From an uncultured Mucilaginibacter sp. (lineage in GTDB: Bacteria; Bacteroidota; Bacteroidia; Sphingobacteriales; Sphingobacteriaceae): a stretch of 59,766 nucleotides of DNA. Of this stretch, positions 52,144 through 59,536 are shown piece by piece. The position numbers were made by a program, and so were the translations under genes. The notes below the pieces were generated by a model. It did not search any database, had not been told where the DNA came from, and saw nothing but the letters and a program-made list of their open reading frames with translations. How positions within the stretch are numbered: the first letter of the stretch is position 1; each line of letters opens with the position of its first letter. The stretch covers positions 4,996 to 64,761 of the forward strand of contig NZ_CALMAT010000046.1 in assembly GCF_937859865.1 (NCBI RefSeq). Direction: 5' to 3'.

Positions 52144-54552
52144 ATGTTTAAAAACTACATCAAAATCGCCTGGCGAAACATCATCAAAAACCGTGTTTTT
52201 TCGCTGGTAAATATTGTCGGTTTATCAACCGGTATTGCTTTTACGCTGTTGATTGGCGCTTACGTTTGGGGCGAGTTGCAGGTGAACCACCAGTTGAAAA
52301 ATGCCGATCAACAATACATCATCCAGAGTAAATGGAAAGACCCAAACATGGGTTTTGAGTTGGGTACTTTGGCAGGATTGCCGAAAGCTTTAAAAACAGA
52401 TTATCCAAACCTGGTGGCCAATTATTACCATTGGGATGGTGTTACTTCAACCATATCAAAAGGCGAAAAACATTTTCGGGAACATATCCAAATTGGCGAC
52501 AGTACTTTGCTTACTATGTATGGTTTTAGTTTGTTGCATGGCGATGCGCATACTGTTTTTACCGACCCTTTTTCGGTAGTGGTTACGGCAGCTAAAGCCA
52601 TCAAATATTTTGGAAAGACAGATGTAGTTGGACAAACGATCACAATCGAAAATTTCTCCGGGTCAAAACATAGTTTTACCATTTCCGGTGTATTAAAAGA
52701 AGCAAACAAAAATTCTGTTCTCAACCTAAACGACAACAATAACAACGATTTTTTTCTTCCGGTAAGTGCCGCCAAATTTATGGGCAGAACGGTAGATGGC
52801 TGGAGCAATACTGGCTTGGTGGGCTACATAGAATTACAACCTGGCGTAAAACCAGTTGACTTAGAAAAACCAATAAAAAACCTGCTCAGGAAAAATACAA
52901 TAGTTCAAATTCAACAAAATTTAACGCCTTATCTGGTTCCGTTAAAAACTTATTACTTATCGGCCAATAATGGCGTGGTAAAAAAGATGTTGTACACATT
53001 ATCTTCCATTGCGCTTTTCATTTTGTTGATGGCTGTCGTCAATTTTATCAATATGTGTATCAGCCAATCTTCTGCGCGAATGAAAGAAATGGGCATCCGC
53101 AAAGTTTTAGGCGGGATGAAAAAGCAATTGGTTTGGCAGTTCCTGATCGAATCTACTTTACTGGTTTTGCTGGCTACAGTTTTTGCATTAATCATTTACA
53201 CCATTGCAAGGCCGTTTTTTAATGATGTTTTAGGGAAAGATATTCAAAGCCTTTTTGCCTTCCCGGCTTACTTTTTTCTGATACCTTTTTTACTGGCACT
53301 TTTTATAGGTTTACTATCGGGCGTTTATCCGGCCTTTGTTTTGGCCTCTTTAAAATCAGTTGATTCTTTAAAAGGAAAAGTAAACTCGGTTAAAGAAAGC
53401 GTGTTGATGCGGAAATTGTTAGTTGCTTTCCAGTTTGCGATTGCGGTTATCGTTTTTGTTGGCGCGCTGATTATCTCTCAGCAAGTCAAACTTTTCTTCA
53501 GCAAAAACCTGGGTTACAATAAAGATTACGTGGTTTATGCTTCTGTCCCGCGGGATTGGTCGCGCAAAGGCGTGCAAAAGATGGAACAGATACGCACGCA
53601 ACTCGCCCAAACTCCTCAAATAAGTAGCGTTTCGCTTTCTTGGGAAATACCTGATGGAATGAATGGCGGCGGGTTTCAGGTGTATAAGCAAAGCCAGGAT
53701 TCTACAAAAGCAATCATTACGCAAGCATTAGCAACTGATAACCAGTTTGCAGCTACTTATGACATCCCGTTAAAAGCAGGTAGTTTTTTTACTGAAGTAT
53801 ATACGCCATCAGATTCTGCAAAAGTGGTGATCAACGAAACACAAGCAAAAGCGATGGGCTGGAACGATCCGCAAATGGCGATCGGACAACAAATCCGCAT
53901 CACCGGAAATCAAAATTCGTTCACCGTTTGCGGTGTTACTGCCGATTTTCATTTTGGTTCCATGCAGCAGCAAATCCAACCCGCTACTTTCGTCAACGTT
54001 AACTTTTCTAATCTTTATCGTTACTTCTCCATTAAGTTGAAGCCTGGAAATATGCAGCAAAACCTGGAAGCCGTGCAAAAGAAATGGGCAACTCTCCTAC
54101 CTGATGCGCCTTTTGAATATAATTTTATGGATGATGCGCTGCGAAAATTATATCAAACCGAAATCCAGTTGCAAAAGGCTTCTTACTTAGCAACTGCTTT
54201 GGCCATTATTATTGCTTTATTGGGAATTTTAGGGTTGATTGCACAAAGCATCCAAAAACGGACAAAAGAAATCGGGATTCGGAAAGTATTAGGTTCGTCA
54301 GTCGCTGGTATTATTGTACTATTTTTAAAAGATTTTTTGGGAACTATTGTACTTTCAGCATTGGCAGCTTGCCCGATTGCTTTTTTTATCATGCAAAAAT
54401 GGTTAAGCGATTATGTTTACCGGATTACGATTTCCGCAAATCCGTTTTTGATTGCTATTGCTTTGCTTACGCTGGTTACTGCGCTTTTAATTGCATTGCA
54501 AACTGTAAAAGCGGCATTGGCTAATCCAATAAAGAGTTTGAGAAGTGAATAG
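52144..54552 (+). CDS. ABC permease P16 (MacB/FtsX type), outlier at the array end
   Basis: 802 residues starting MFKNYIKIAWRNIIKNR. The docking loops are ARMKEMGIRKVLGGM and RTKEIGIRKVLGSS. The first has Met for the usual Ala and is followed by MKKQL. It ends LQTVKAALANPIKSLRSE, so the protein tail is conserved. The nucleotide 3' box is not: it uses GCG, GGCT and CCAATA where the others share identical silent positions. It is thus a natural control for the 3' homogenisation. It is the last permease before the tandem repeats. Confidence 0.95.
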   Translation: MFKNYIKIAWRNIIKNRVFSLVNIVGLSTGIAFTLLIGAYVWGELQVNHQLKNADQQYIIQSKWKDPNMGFELGTLAGLPKALKTDYPNLVANYYHWDGVTSTISKGEKHFREHIQIGDSTLLTMYGFSLLHGDAHTVFTDPFSVVVTAAKAIKYFGKTDVVGQTITIENFSGSKHSFTISGVLKEANKNSVLNLNDNNNNDFFLPVSAAKFMGRTVDGWSNTGLVGYIELQPGVKPVDLEKPIKNLLRKNTIVQIQQNLTPYLVPLKTYYLSANNGVVKKMLYTLSSIALFILLMAVVNFINMCISQSSARMKEMGIRKVLGGMKKQLVWQFLIESTLLVLLATVFALIIYTIARPFFNDVLGKDIQSLFAFPAYFFLIPFLLALFIGLLSGVYPAFVLASLKSVDSLKGKVNSVKESVLMRKLLVAFQFAIAVIVFVGALIISQQVKLFFSKNLGYNKDYVVYASVPRDWSRKGVQKMEQIRTQLAQTPQISSVSLSWEIPDGMNGGGFQVYKQSQDSTKAIITQALATDNQFAATYDIPLKAGSFFTEVYTPSDSAKVVINETQAKAMGWNDPQMAIGQQIRITGNQNSFTVCGVTADFHFGSMQQQIQPATFVNVNFSNLYRYFSIKLKPGNMQQNLEAVQKKWATLLPDAPFEYNFMDDALRKLYQTEIQLQKASYLATALAIIIALLGILGLIAQSIQKRTKEIGIRKVLGSSVAGIIVLFLKDFLGTIVLSALAACPIAFFIMQKWLSDYVYRITISANPFLIAIALLTLVTALLIALQTVKAALANPIKSLRSE

Positions 54553-54899
54553 GTTTGGGGTAATAGGTATCAGGTTTTAGGAACTTGCAAGTCCTCTTAC
54601 CTGAAACCTCACACCTCGTACCAAAAAAATACCGATAAAAGAAGCATCAACAATTAGTTTTGTGGTAGCAGCGAATTACAAAGCCTCATACCTAAAGCCT
54701 CGTACCTTTTACCCAAAATATACCGATAAAAGAAGCATTAACAATTAGCTTTGTGGTAGCAGCGAATTGCAAAGCCTCATACCTAAAGCCTCGTACCTTT
54801 TACCCAAAATATACCGATAAAAGAAGCATTGGCAATTAGCTTTGAGGCATTAGCGAATTGCAAAGCCTCATACCTGAAACCTCACACCAAAAATATACC
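54553..54899. repeat. Tandem 91-bp spacer repeats
   Basis: GATAAAAGAAGCATT-type words occur at 54634, 54725, 54816 and 54900. The steps are 91, 91 and 84 nt. Each unit reads word, CAATTAG(T/C)TTTG, GCGAATT(A/G)CAAAGCC, TCATACCT, then ACC(A/C)AAAATATACC. Units 1 and 2 are almost identical. No reading frame is present. It is the longest run of the leader unit in the window and lies directly after the last permease. Confidence 0.85.
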
Positions 54900-54936
54900 G
54901 ATAAAAAAAGCATTGGCTAATCTGGTGGTAAACTTG
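54900..54936 (+). pseudogene. Second 3'-end fragment joined to a spacer repeat
   Basis: GATAAAAAAAGCATTGGCTA is followed by ATCTGGTGGTAAACTTG, a decayed version of the permease 3' box (AAAGCAGCATTGGCCAATCC, GGTAAAGAGTTTG). Left of the word the sequence is spacer (CACACCAAAAATATACC). It has the same kind of joint as at 16852, but is more decayed and without an intact frame. After it, 54937-55037 holds only a family B hairpin. Confidence 0.55.
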
Positions 54937-55037
54937 ATTTCAATATAAAACAAAGAAGCCATCAACAATCAGTATCATGCTTTTAAAATTGGCATTCAAC
55001 TGATTGCTGATGGCTTAAAGCTATCAGCTAAAACTTA

Positions 55038-55472
55038 TTATTTAAACATGCCGCCCAACATTCCGCCAAGGCCACCGCTGCCACCTGAAAAAGCACTGGT
55101 CATGCTGTCTTGGGTAATGCTGGAATCATTTGGGTCGTTTGCTTTGTTGGCAAATTTTTGCAGCAAACCTGGCAAAGCTGCGGCAATAGCACCGGTGGCC
55201 AATGGTGGCAAGCCAAATTTAGTGCCCAAGCTGCCTACCAAACCGCCTTCTATCGCACTAGTGATCGGGCTTCCGGAACCAATTCCGCCTGACAACATTG
55301 ACATTAAACCACCGGCACCGCCTGCACTCGATGCCTGGTTTTGCAACCCGTTGGCTACATGGCTTGCAATTTCCTGATGAACGGCATCTTCTTGCCCTGC
55401 TGGTATGGCAGATGAAAGTTCTGGGTTGCTGCCCATATGGTCTTTAACTAAATTTAATATTTGATCGAACAT
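55038..55472 (-). CDS. DUF937 (YidB-like) protein
   Basis: 144 residues. The N-terminal part (MFDQILNLVKDHMGSNPELS) is helical, followed by the DUF937 core with LVGSLGTKFGLPPLATGAIAAALPGLLQKF. It ends in a Gly-rich tail (SGGSGGLGGMLGGMFK). There is no signal peptide. The family is widespread and uncharacterised. It is the last gene of the minus-strand stress-type cluster and is separated from the PRC-barrel gene by a terminator, so it may have its own promoter in 55473-55544. Confidence 0.85.
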   Translation of the reverse strand: MFDQILNLVKDHMGSNPELSSAIPAGQEDAVHQEIASHVANGLQNQASSAGGAGGLMSMLSGGIGSGSPITSAIEGGLVGSLGTKFGLPPLATGAIAAALPGLLQKFANKANDPNDSSITQDSMTSAFSGGSGGLGGMLGGMFK

Positions 55473-55544
55473 GATTTTGAGTTTTTAAAATGAAATTATC
55501 CTTAATAATTATTGTTTTAATACCAATGCTTCTTTTATCATACA

Positions 55545-55575
55545 AAAATCGCCAACTGTAATAGTCGGCGATTTT
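55545..55575 (-). terminator. Rho-independent terminator after the PRC-barrel/DUF2382 gene
   Basis: AAAATCGCCAACT (55545-55557) pairs with AGTCGGCGATTTT (55563-55575) with one mismatch and a 5-nt loop. Read on the minus strand, the A/T flanks supply a short U tract. It lies 18 nt past the stop at 55594. Confidence 0.75.
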
Positions 55576-55593
55576 GTTGATGATGATATAAAA

Positions 55594-56541
55594 CTATTTG
55601 TTAAAAGTATTACCACTTCCTTCTTCACCCGAAAGCTTAGTTGGATTATTGGTAAGTTTTGTTGAATCCTCTGTAAAGTTTTCGGTTTCAACTTCAGTTT
55701 TCCGAACGGTTCCTTGTACGGTTTCGTCTCTTTCTTCCACTTCTTTTTCCAAAGAAACTTCACCGGTAACAAATGCTTCTTTGCTTACTACTGGCACTTC
55801 TGCATATTCTTTCATCTCGATGGTCCCTTCTTTAAAAGTTTCCAAATCGGCTGCTGTTGCAGGGCGGTTTATAGGAGTTTCTTCTACGCGTACATGCTCA
55901 GAACGCAAATTTACGTTTTCCTGAACCTTCTCTTGTACTACACGGCTTTTTAAACGCACACCGCCTGTTTCCACTTCGCGTTTGCCAACTTCCATTTTTT
56001 CTTCAATTACAGGGATAGAAGTGGTGGTTTGATCGGCAGAAGTTAAATCAGCTGTTTTTTGCTGCCGACGGCCGTATAATTTATCATCGTTAAAGTGTTC
56101 ATGCTGATAAAAATCCTCTTTTCCTGTTAACGCTGCTGCTCCAGCTGCTACTGCTCCTCCGCCCAAAACATTTCGTATTGTACTTTCTGTTTCAGAGGTG
56201 ATGTTTCCTTTTTCGTAAGCAGGAAGCTGGTTCAACTGTGCAGCAGTTATAGATGATAAAATTACATCGTCATCTTTTTCGTGCAATTCGGCTAAACCAA
56301 TCGGTATTAATACCTTTTTATCTTCAGTAAGATCCAATTCGTTATCATCCTGGTCTACTACAAGATATACAACTTTGTCGTTATTTGGGTTGAAGATTAG
56401 ATCATCTACATCGCCAATTTGTTTTCCTTGTGCATCTTTTACGTCCCAACCTTTAATGTTTGGTTGTCCGTCTGCAATTTCAAAATCACTTCCGCTTAAT
56501 GCCAGTAATTGTGCATTTGAGCCATATTCGTTAGTTGCCAT
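55594..56541 (-). CDS. PRC-barrel and DUF2382 stress-type protein
   Basis: 315 residues. A PRC-barrel domain (about 26-105, WDVKDAQGKQIGDVDDLIFN) is followed by a short linker with an AAGAAALTG low-complexity stretch. A DUF2382 domain follows (about 172-285: IPVIEEKMEVGKREVETGGV, RLKSRV, EVPVVSKEAFVTGEVSLEKE, VQGTVRKTEVE). Proteins of this type (YsnF/AvaK group) are linked to stress tolerance; the mechanism is unknown. There is no signal peptide or membrane helix. Two more DUF2382 genes lie within 2.7 kb. Confidence 0.88.
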   Translation of the reverse strand: MATNEYGSNAQLLALSGSDFEIADGQPNIKGWDVKDAQGKQIGDVDDLIFNPNNDKVVYLVVDQDDNELDLTEDKKVLIPIGLAELHEKDDDVILSSITAAQLNQLPAYEKGNITSETESTIRNVLGGGAVAAGAAALTGKEDFYQHEHFNDDKLYGRRQQKTADLTSADQTTTSIPVIEEKMEVGKREVETGGVRLKSRVVQEKVQENVNLRSEHVRVEETPINRPATAADLETFKEGTIEMKEYAEVPVVSKEAFVTGEVSLEKEVEERDETVQGTVRKTEVETENFTEDSTKLTNNPTKLSGEEGSGNTFNK

Positions 56542-56571
56542 GGTAATTCAATTTAAAATTTAAAAAATGGT

Positions 56572-57231
56572 TTATTTAGTTCCGGCAGGTTTGGCTGGTG
56601 CTGCCACAATGGCTACACTACGGTTTTGCTGTCTGCCTTCTGGTGTTGCGTTTGAAGCTACCGGGTTGCTTGCGCCAAAAGATTTTACCGCAATACTTTG
56701 ATCTGCAATTGCCCCGTTTTTAACAAACCAGTTACGCACTGCTTCTGCACGTTCTGCGCCCAATTGTTTGTTGTGACTTGCAGTTCCGGTAGAATCTGTA
56801 TGTCCGTAAACCGTGATATTGGCACCTTTAAAACGTTTGGCCAAAGACGCTGAAATCATTTTCAACTGAGTTTGTGCACTACCTTTAAGTGTGGATTTGT
56901 CTTTATCAAACAAAATATCTTCGCCTAAACCATAAATGCTATAGTTGTTGTTGCCACGCACACTGATGCTTGTATCCGTGATTTCCTGATAGTTTGCTTT
57001 TGGTGAGTTAAAATCAATTTGATTAGAATCTGCCGGCGCTGTGGTTGCAATAGCTTTATTGGAAGTACCATCAGTGCTGTTGCTTGCGGTTGAATCTTGT
57101 TTGGTGCCTGTACCGGTTTTGTTGTTACAGCCTTTTAAGAAGAAAAATAATAAGCCAAGTAAGATGAGTAATAACAAGACCCAGATCCACCAGGAGTTAT
57201 TTTTTTTGGGTTGTACGTTTAATTCTGCCAT
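56572..57231 (-). CDS. OmpA-like peptidoglycan-binding protein with an N-terminal membrane anchor
   Basis: 219 residues. A single membrane helix (about 14-30, WWIWVLLLLILLGLLFFFL) is followed by a Thr/Ser/Gln-rich linker (about 35-75) and an OmpA domain (about 105-210). The domain has the peptidoglycan-contact motif VYGHTDSTGTASHNKQLGAE and a conserved Arg in GRQQNRSVAI. It would tether the inner membrane to the cell wall in the periplasm. It lies 30 nt upstream of the PRC-barrel gene, consistent with an operon. Confidence 0.9.
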   Translation of the reverse strand: MAELNVQPKKNNSWWIWVLLLLILLGLLFFFLKGCNNKTGTGTKQDSTASNSTDGTSNKAIATTAPADSNQIDFNSPKANYQEITDTSISVRGNNNYSIYGLGEDILFDKDKSTLKGSAQTQLKMISASLAKRFKGANITVYGHTDSTGTASHNKQLGAERAEAVRNWFVKNGAIADQSIAVKSFGASNPVASNATPEGRQQNRSVAIVAAPAKPAGTK

Positions 57232-57266
57232 GATTAATAATTGTTTAGGTTAAAGATTTAAAAAAT

Positions 57267-57298
57267 AAAGCGCCAGCATAATTACTGGCTGGCGCTTT
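57267..57298 (-). terminator. Rho-independent terminator after the YflT/DUF2382 gene
   Basis: AAAGCGCCAGC (57267-57277) pairs perfectly with GCTGGCGCTTT (57288-57298) across a 10-nt loop. On the minus strand, TTTATTTTTT follows. It lies 26 nt past the stop at 57324 and separates that gene from the OmpA-like gene. Confidence 0.85.
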
Positions 57299-57323
57299 AA
57301 ATAAGCTTTCGCTTTTATTAAGT

Positions 57324-58190
57324 TTATTTATAAAAACCGTCTTTATCTGTTCCGGTTGAAGTGCTTCCGCTATTTAAGCCGGAAGAAACATTGCTGCTTT
57401 GATTGGTTATCGTAGCATCTTTGCTGGTTACATTTTCTGTGTCAACTTCAGTTTTGCGTACGGTGCCTTGTACAGTTTCATTGTTTTCCTGTACTTCTTT
57501 TTCTAATGAAACTTCACCGGTAACAAAAGCTTCTTTACCTACAACCGGCACTTCTGCATGTTCGGTCATTTCGATAGTTGCATCTTTAAAATTGGCCAGG
57601 TCAGCTTCTGTTGCCGGGCGGCTAACATTTGTACGTGCCACATGTACACGCTCAGAACGTAAACGTACGTTTTCTTGTACGGCTTGTTCTACAATCCGGC
57701 TGCGTAAACGCACACCGCCTGTTTCTACTTCGCGTTTTCCAACCTGCATTCTTTCTTCAATAATTTTGATAGAATCTGCATCATTGGTATTTCTGGTAGT
57801 GCCAGTAGCAGCAGTGTTGCCGCTTCTGTATTGTTCTGCACGGTCGTCAACGTCAATTGCACCAAAATTATCTAAAATACGGGCTGCTGATTCTGCTTCG
57901 TCGGCAGATTTTGCATGTACCGTAACGATAGAACCTTTGCTGCCTACTTCGGTAAATTTGCTGGCATCATCGCCTGTTCCAAATAAGTTGCTGAAAAAGC
58001 CACTTACACCGCTGTGCGAATCGTCATCCTGGTCTGAATAGCCGGTTGAAGTAGTTGTTGAACTGTTTTCGGTTTGTGCGCGGGAAGAAATGTCAACATT
58101 TTCTCTGCTAAAACCATTGCTTACAAGGTGATTAACTGCTTCTTGAGCTTCACTTGTATAATCGAAAATTCCAATTACTGTTTGTGACAT
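57324..58190 (-). CDS. YflT/general stress 17M-like and DUF2382 fusion protein
   Basis: 288 residues. The N-terminal part (about 1-115, MSQTVIGIFDYTSEAQEAVN, then VHAKSADEAESAARIL) resembles the general-stress protein 17M/YflT domain. A DUF2382 domain occupies about 142-262 (IKIIEERMQVGKREVETGGV, HVARTNVSRPATEADL, EVPVVGKEAFVTGEVSLEKE). Its DUF2382 part is very close to that of the PRC-barrel gene, implying duplication. A Ser/Thr/Asn-rich tail ends the protein. It is a soluble cytoplasmic protein. Confidence 0.88.
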   Translation of the reverse strand: MSQTVIGIFDYTSEAQEAVNHLVSNGFSRENVDISSRAQTENSSTTTSTGYSDQDDDSHSGVSGFFSNLFGTGDDASKFTEVGSKGSIVTVHAKSADEAESAARILDNFGAIDVDDRAEQYRSGNTAATGTTRNTNDADSIKIIEERMQVGKREVETGGVRLRSRIVEQAVQENVRLRSERVHVARTNVSRPATEADLANFKDATIEMTEHAEVPVVGKEAFVTGEVSLEKEVQENNETVQGTVRKTEVDTENVTSKDATITNQSSNVSSGLNSGSTSTGTDKDGFYK

Positions 58191-58218
58191 GATTACTGAT
58201 TTTTAGTTTAATTAATTA

Positions 58219-58665
58219 TTATTGATTTGGTATAGTGTTATTTAAGTCCGTCCGATTTATTTCAACCTCTTCTTTGCGAAGGGTTTCATTTACCGTGGTT
58301 GTAGAAACAACTTGTTTTTTGGTGAGATGAAGTTCTTCAACCACCATCAGCCGTTTTTCAACCACCAATACTTCTTTTACCACCGAAATTATGGTGGTAT
58401 CGCCCTCGTACCGGATGGCTGGCGCAGTTTCTACATATTGGTTGACAGGTATGCGTTCAATTTCAACTTCGTCATGCGTAACAGCAATATCTTGGCTTAC
58501 TTCGTGAGAAACAACCCTTTTATGCAATTGCACCGTGCCGGTTTCAACTTGTTTTATTCCAATTTGCAAGCGTTCTTCTAAAATAGGAATTTTTGAAGTT
58601 GTCAATTCTTGCCCTTCCGCCTTTTGCTGATTGGCCTGATCGTCAAACTGGGTAATACTGTTCAT
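58219..58665 (-). CDS. Stand-alone DUF2382 protein
   Basis: 148 residues, essentially one DUF2382 domain (about 24-130): IPILEERLQIGIKQVETGTV, QLHKRVVSHEV, then two HxHVxVxR-like repeats and EEVEINRTDL. It is more diverged than the other two DUF2382 domains. It lies 28 nt upstream of the YflT/DUF2382 gene and is the first gene of the minus-strand cluster, so its upstream spacer should hold the promoter. Confidence 0.85.
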   Translation of the reverse strand: MNSITQFDDQANQQKAEGQELTTSKIPILEERLQIGIKQVETGTVQLHKRVVSHEVSQDIAVTHDEVEIERIPVNQYVETAPAIRYEGDTTIISVVKEVLVVEKRLMVVEELHLTKKQVVSTTTVNETLRKEEVEINRTDLNNTIPNQ

Positions 58666-59021
58666 GGTAATGTCTTTATTTTTTGAATTAGAAAAAGTAT
58701 ATTTCCTAATTCACAATCACTTAAAGAAAAACCAAAGAAATTTGTTTTTTTTAATTAAGAAAGCACTAACCCTTTTTTTAAGATATTTATAAAATTTAGG
58801 AATAATTTTAACTTTTATACAGGTTTAAGTTCAAAAAATTATCATTTTAAAATACCAATGCAAGTAATTTTTATTATTTTTTCAATAAAAAAAATAAAAG
58901 TCCAATCTTGTGTTGTCCATTTTTTATCGGTTAATAATGCTGCCGCAACGGGTTTTTGCACTTGTAAAAAGCAGAAAAACAATCAAAAAGGACAAAAAAT
59001 AAAAATGTATAAGAAACAAAG
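58666..59021. other. AT-rich intergenic region
   Basis: About 356 bp without a convincing gene. It is very AT-rich near 58790-58890. The region next to 58665 should carry the promoter of the DUF2382 cluster, but I cannot choose -33/-7 elements with confidence. None of the array repeat families or TGT...ACA dyads is present. An open frame from 58858 is low-complexity and probably not a gene. Confidence 0.5.
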
Positions 59022-59043
59022 AAAGCGGCAACAAGACCGCTTT
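59022..59043. terminator. Hairpin terminator (plus-strand T run; possibly bidirectional)
   Basis: AAAGCGG (59022-59028) pairs with CCGCTTT (59037-59043) across an 8-nt loop, and a T run follows on the plus strand. On the minus strand it is followed by TTTCTTTGTTTC. It could therefore end the small secreted gene whose stop is at 59072. Confidence 0.7.
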
Positions 59044-59071
59044 TTTATTGATTTGCCGATTAAAATCAGGT

Positions 59072-59263
59072 TTACTGTTTCGGGCTTTTATTCATTTTGT
59101 AACGCATGTCTGGCTTACTGGCTTTTGTCATGGGTACCGGTTTCTGCTTAACCGATCTATTGCCTTTAAACCTTTTATCAGGCGTGCCATCTTTTTTTGT
59201 TTGTGCAAAACTGAAGGTAAAGGCCATTAAGGCCACGGTAAGCAAGGTGAGAAATCTTTTCAT
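59072..59263 (-). CDS. Small secreted basic protein of unknown function
   Basis: 63 residues. A signal peptide (MKRFLTLLTVALMAFTFSFAQ) precedes a 42-residue, strongly basic mature part (TKKDGTPDKRFKGNRSVKQK ... MRYKMNKSPKQ). It includes a near-repeat of PDKRFKGNRS and PDMRYKMNKS. Short PDKRxKxN proteins of this kind are common in Bacteroidota and uncharacterised. It is divergent from the ATPase gene at 59537, sharing a spacer with the enhancer-type sites, but those point the other way. Confidence 0.75.
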   Translation of the reverse strand: MKRFLTLLTVALMAFTFSFAQTKKDGTPDKRFKGNRSVKQKPVPMTKASKPDMRYKMNKSPKQ

Positions 59264-59371
59264 GGTTTTTTTATTTTAAAGCAAGGTAAATATTTCTTAC
59301 AGGAATGTATTGCCTTGATCCAATTTAAATGGCTTTCGCCAAAGCCATGCTTCTTTTACCACCATAAAATC

Positions 59372-59478
59372 TGTATCAAAACGAAACAGCACGTGTATCG
59401 TTACCGAACACTTTGATCTTATAATTTTTTATAACCGCTTGTAAACCAGGTTTTCCTGTTTCTGGTATTGCATTGTCT
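59372..59478 (+). promoter_or_regulatory. Predicted sigma-54 promoter with tandem enhancer dyads for the terminal ABC ATPase
   Basis: TGTATCAAAACGAAACA (59372-59388), spacer GCACG and TGTATCGTTACCGAACA (59394-59410) form a pair on a 22-bp period. The GG of TGGTAT starts at 59464, 54 nt past the second dyad. The -12 part, TTGTCT, is four of six. A TACATTTG at 59480 could alternatively be a primary-sigma -7 box. TGCTTCTTTTACCACC precedes the first dyad as at P8. Confidence 0.6.
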
Positions 59479-59536
59479 GTACATTTGCCGGAAATAAGTT
59501 TTTCCAGAAATATTTAAAAGCTGTAAACCAAGAAAA

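Noticed and set aside
6550-54552. Integron-like cassette array
   Set aside because: No integrase gene, no attC-type sites, and genes of mixed orientation with their own control regions. The shared 3' box lies within coding sequence.
54634-54914. Regular repeats suggesting a CRISPR array
   Set aside because: The repeat units are themselves nearly identical over about 90 bp, with no short repeat/unique spacer pattern, and no cas genes are present.
58858-59151. 97-codon open frame in the AT-rich gap
   Set aside because: Low-complexity Lys/Ile-rich start, passes through a terminator hairpin, and overlaps the small secreted gene on the other strand.
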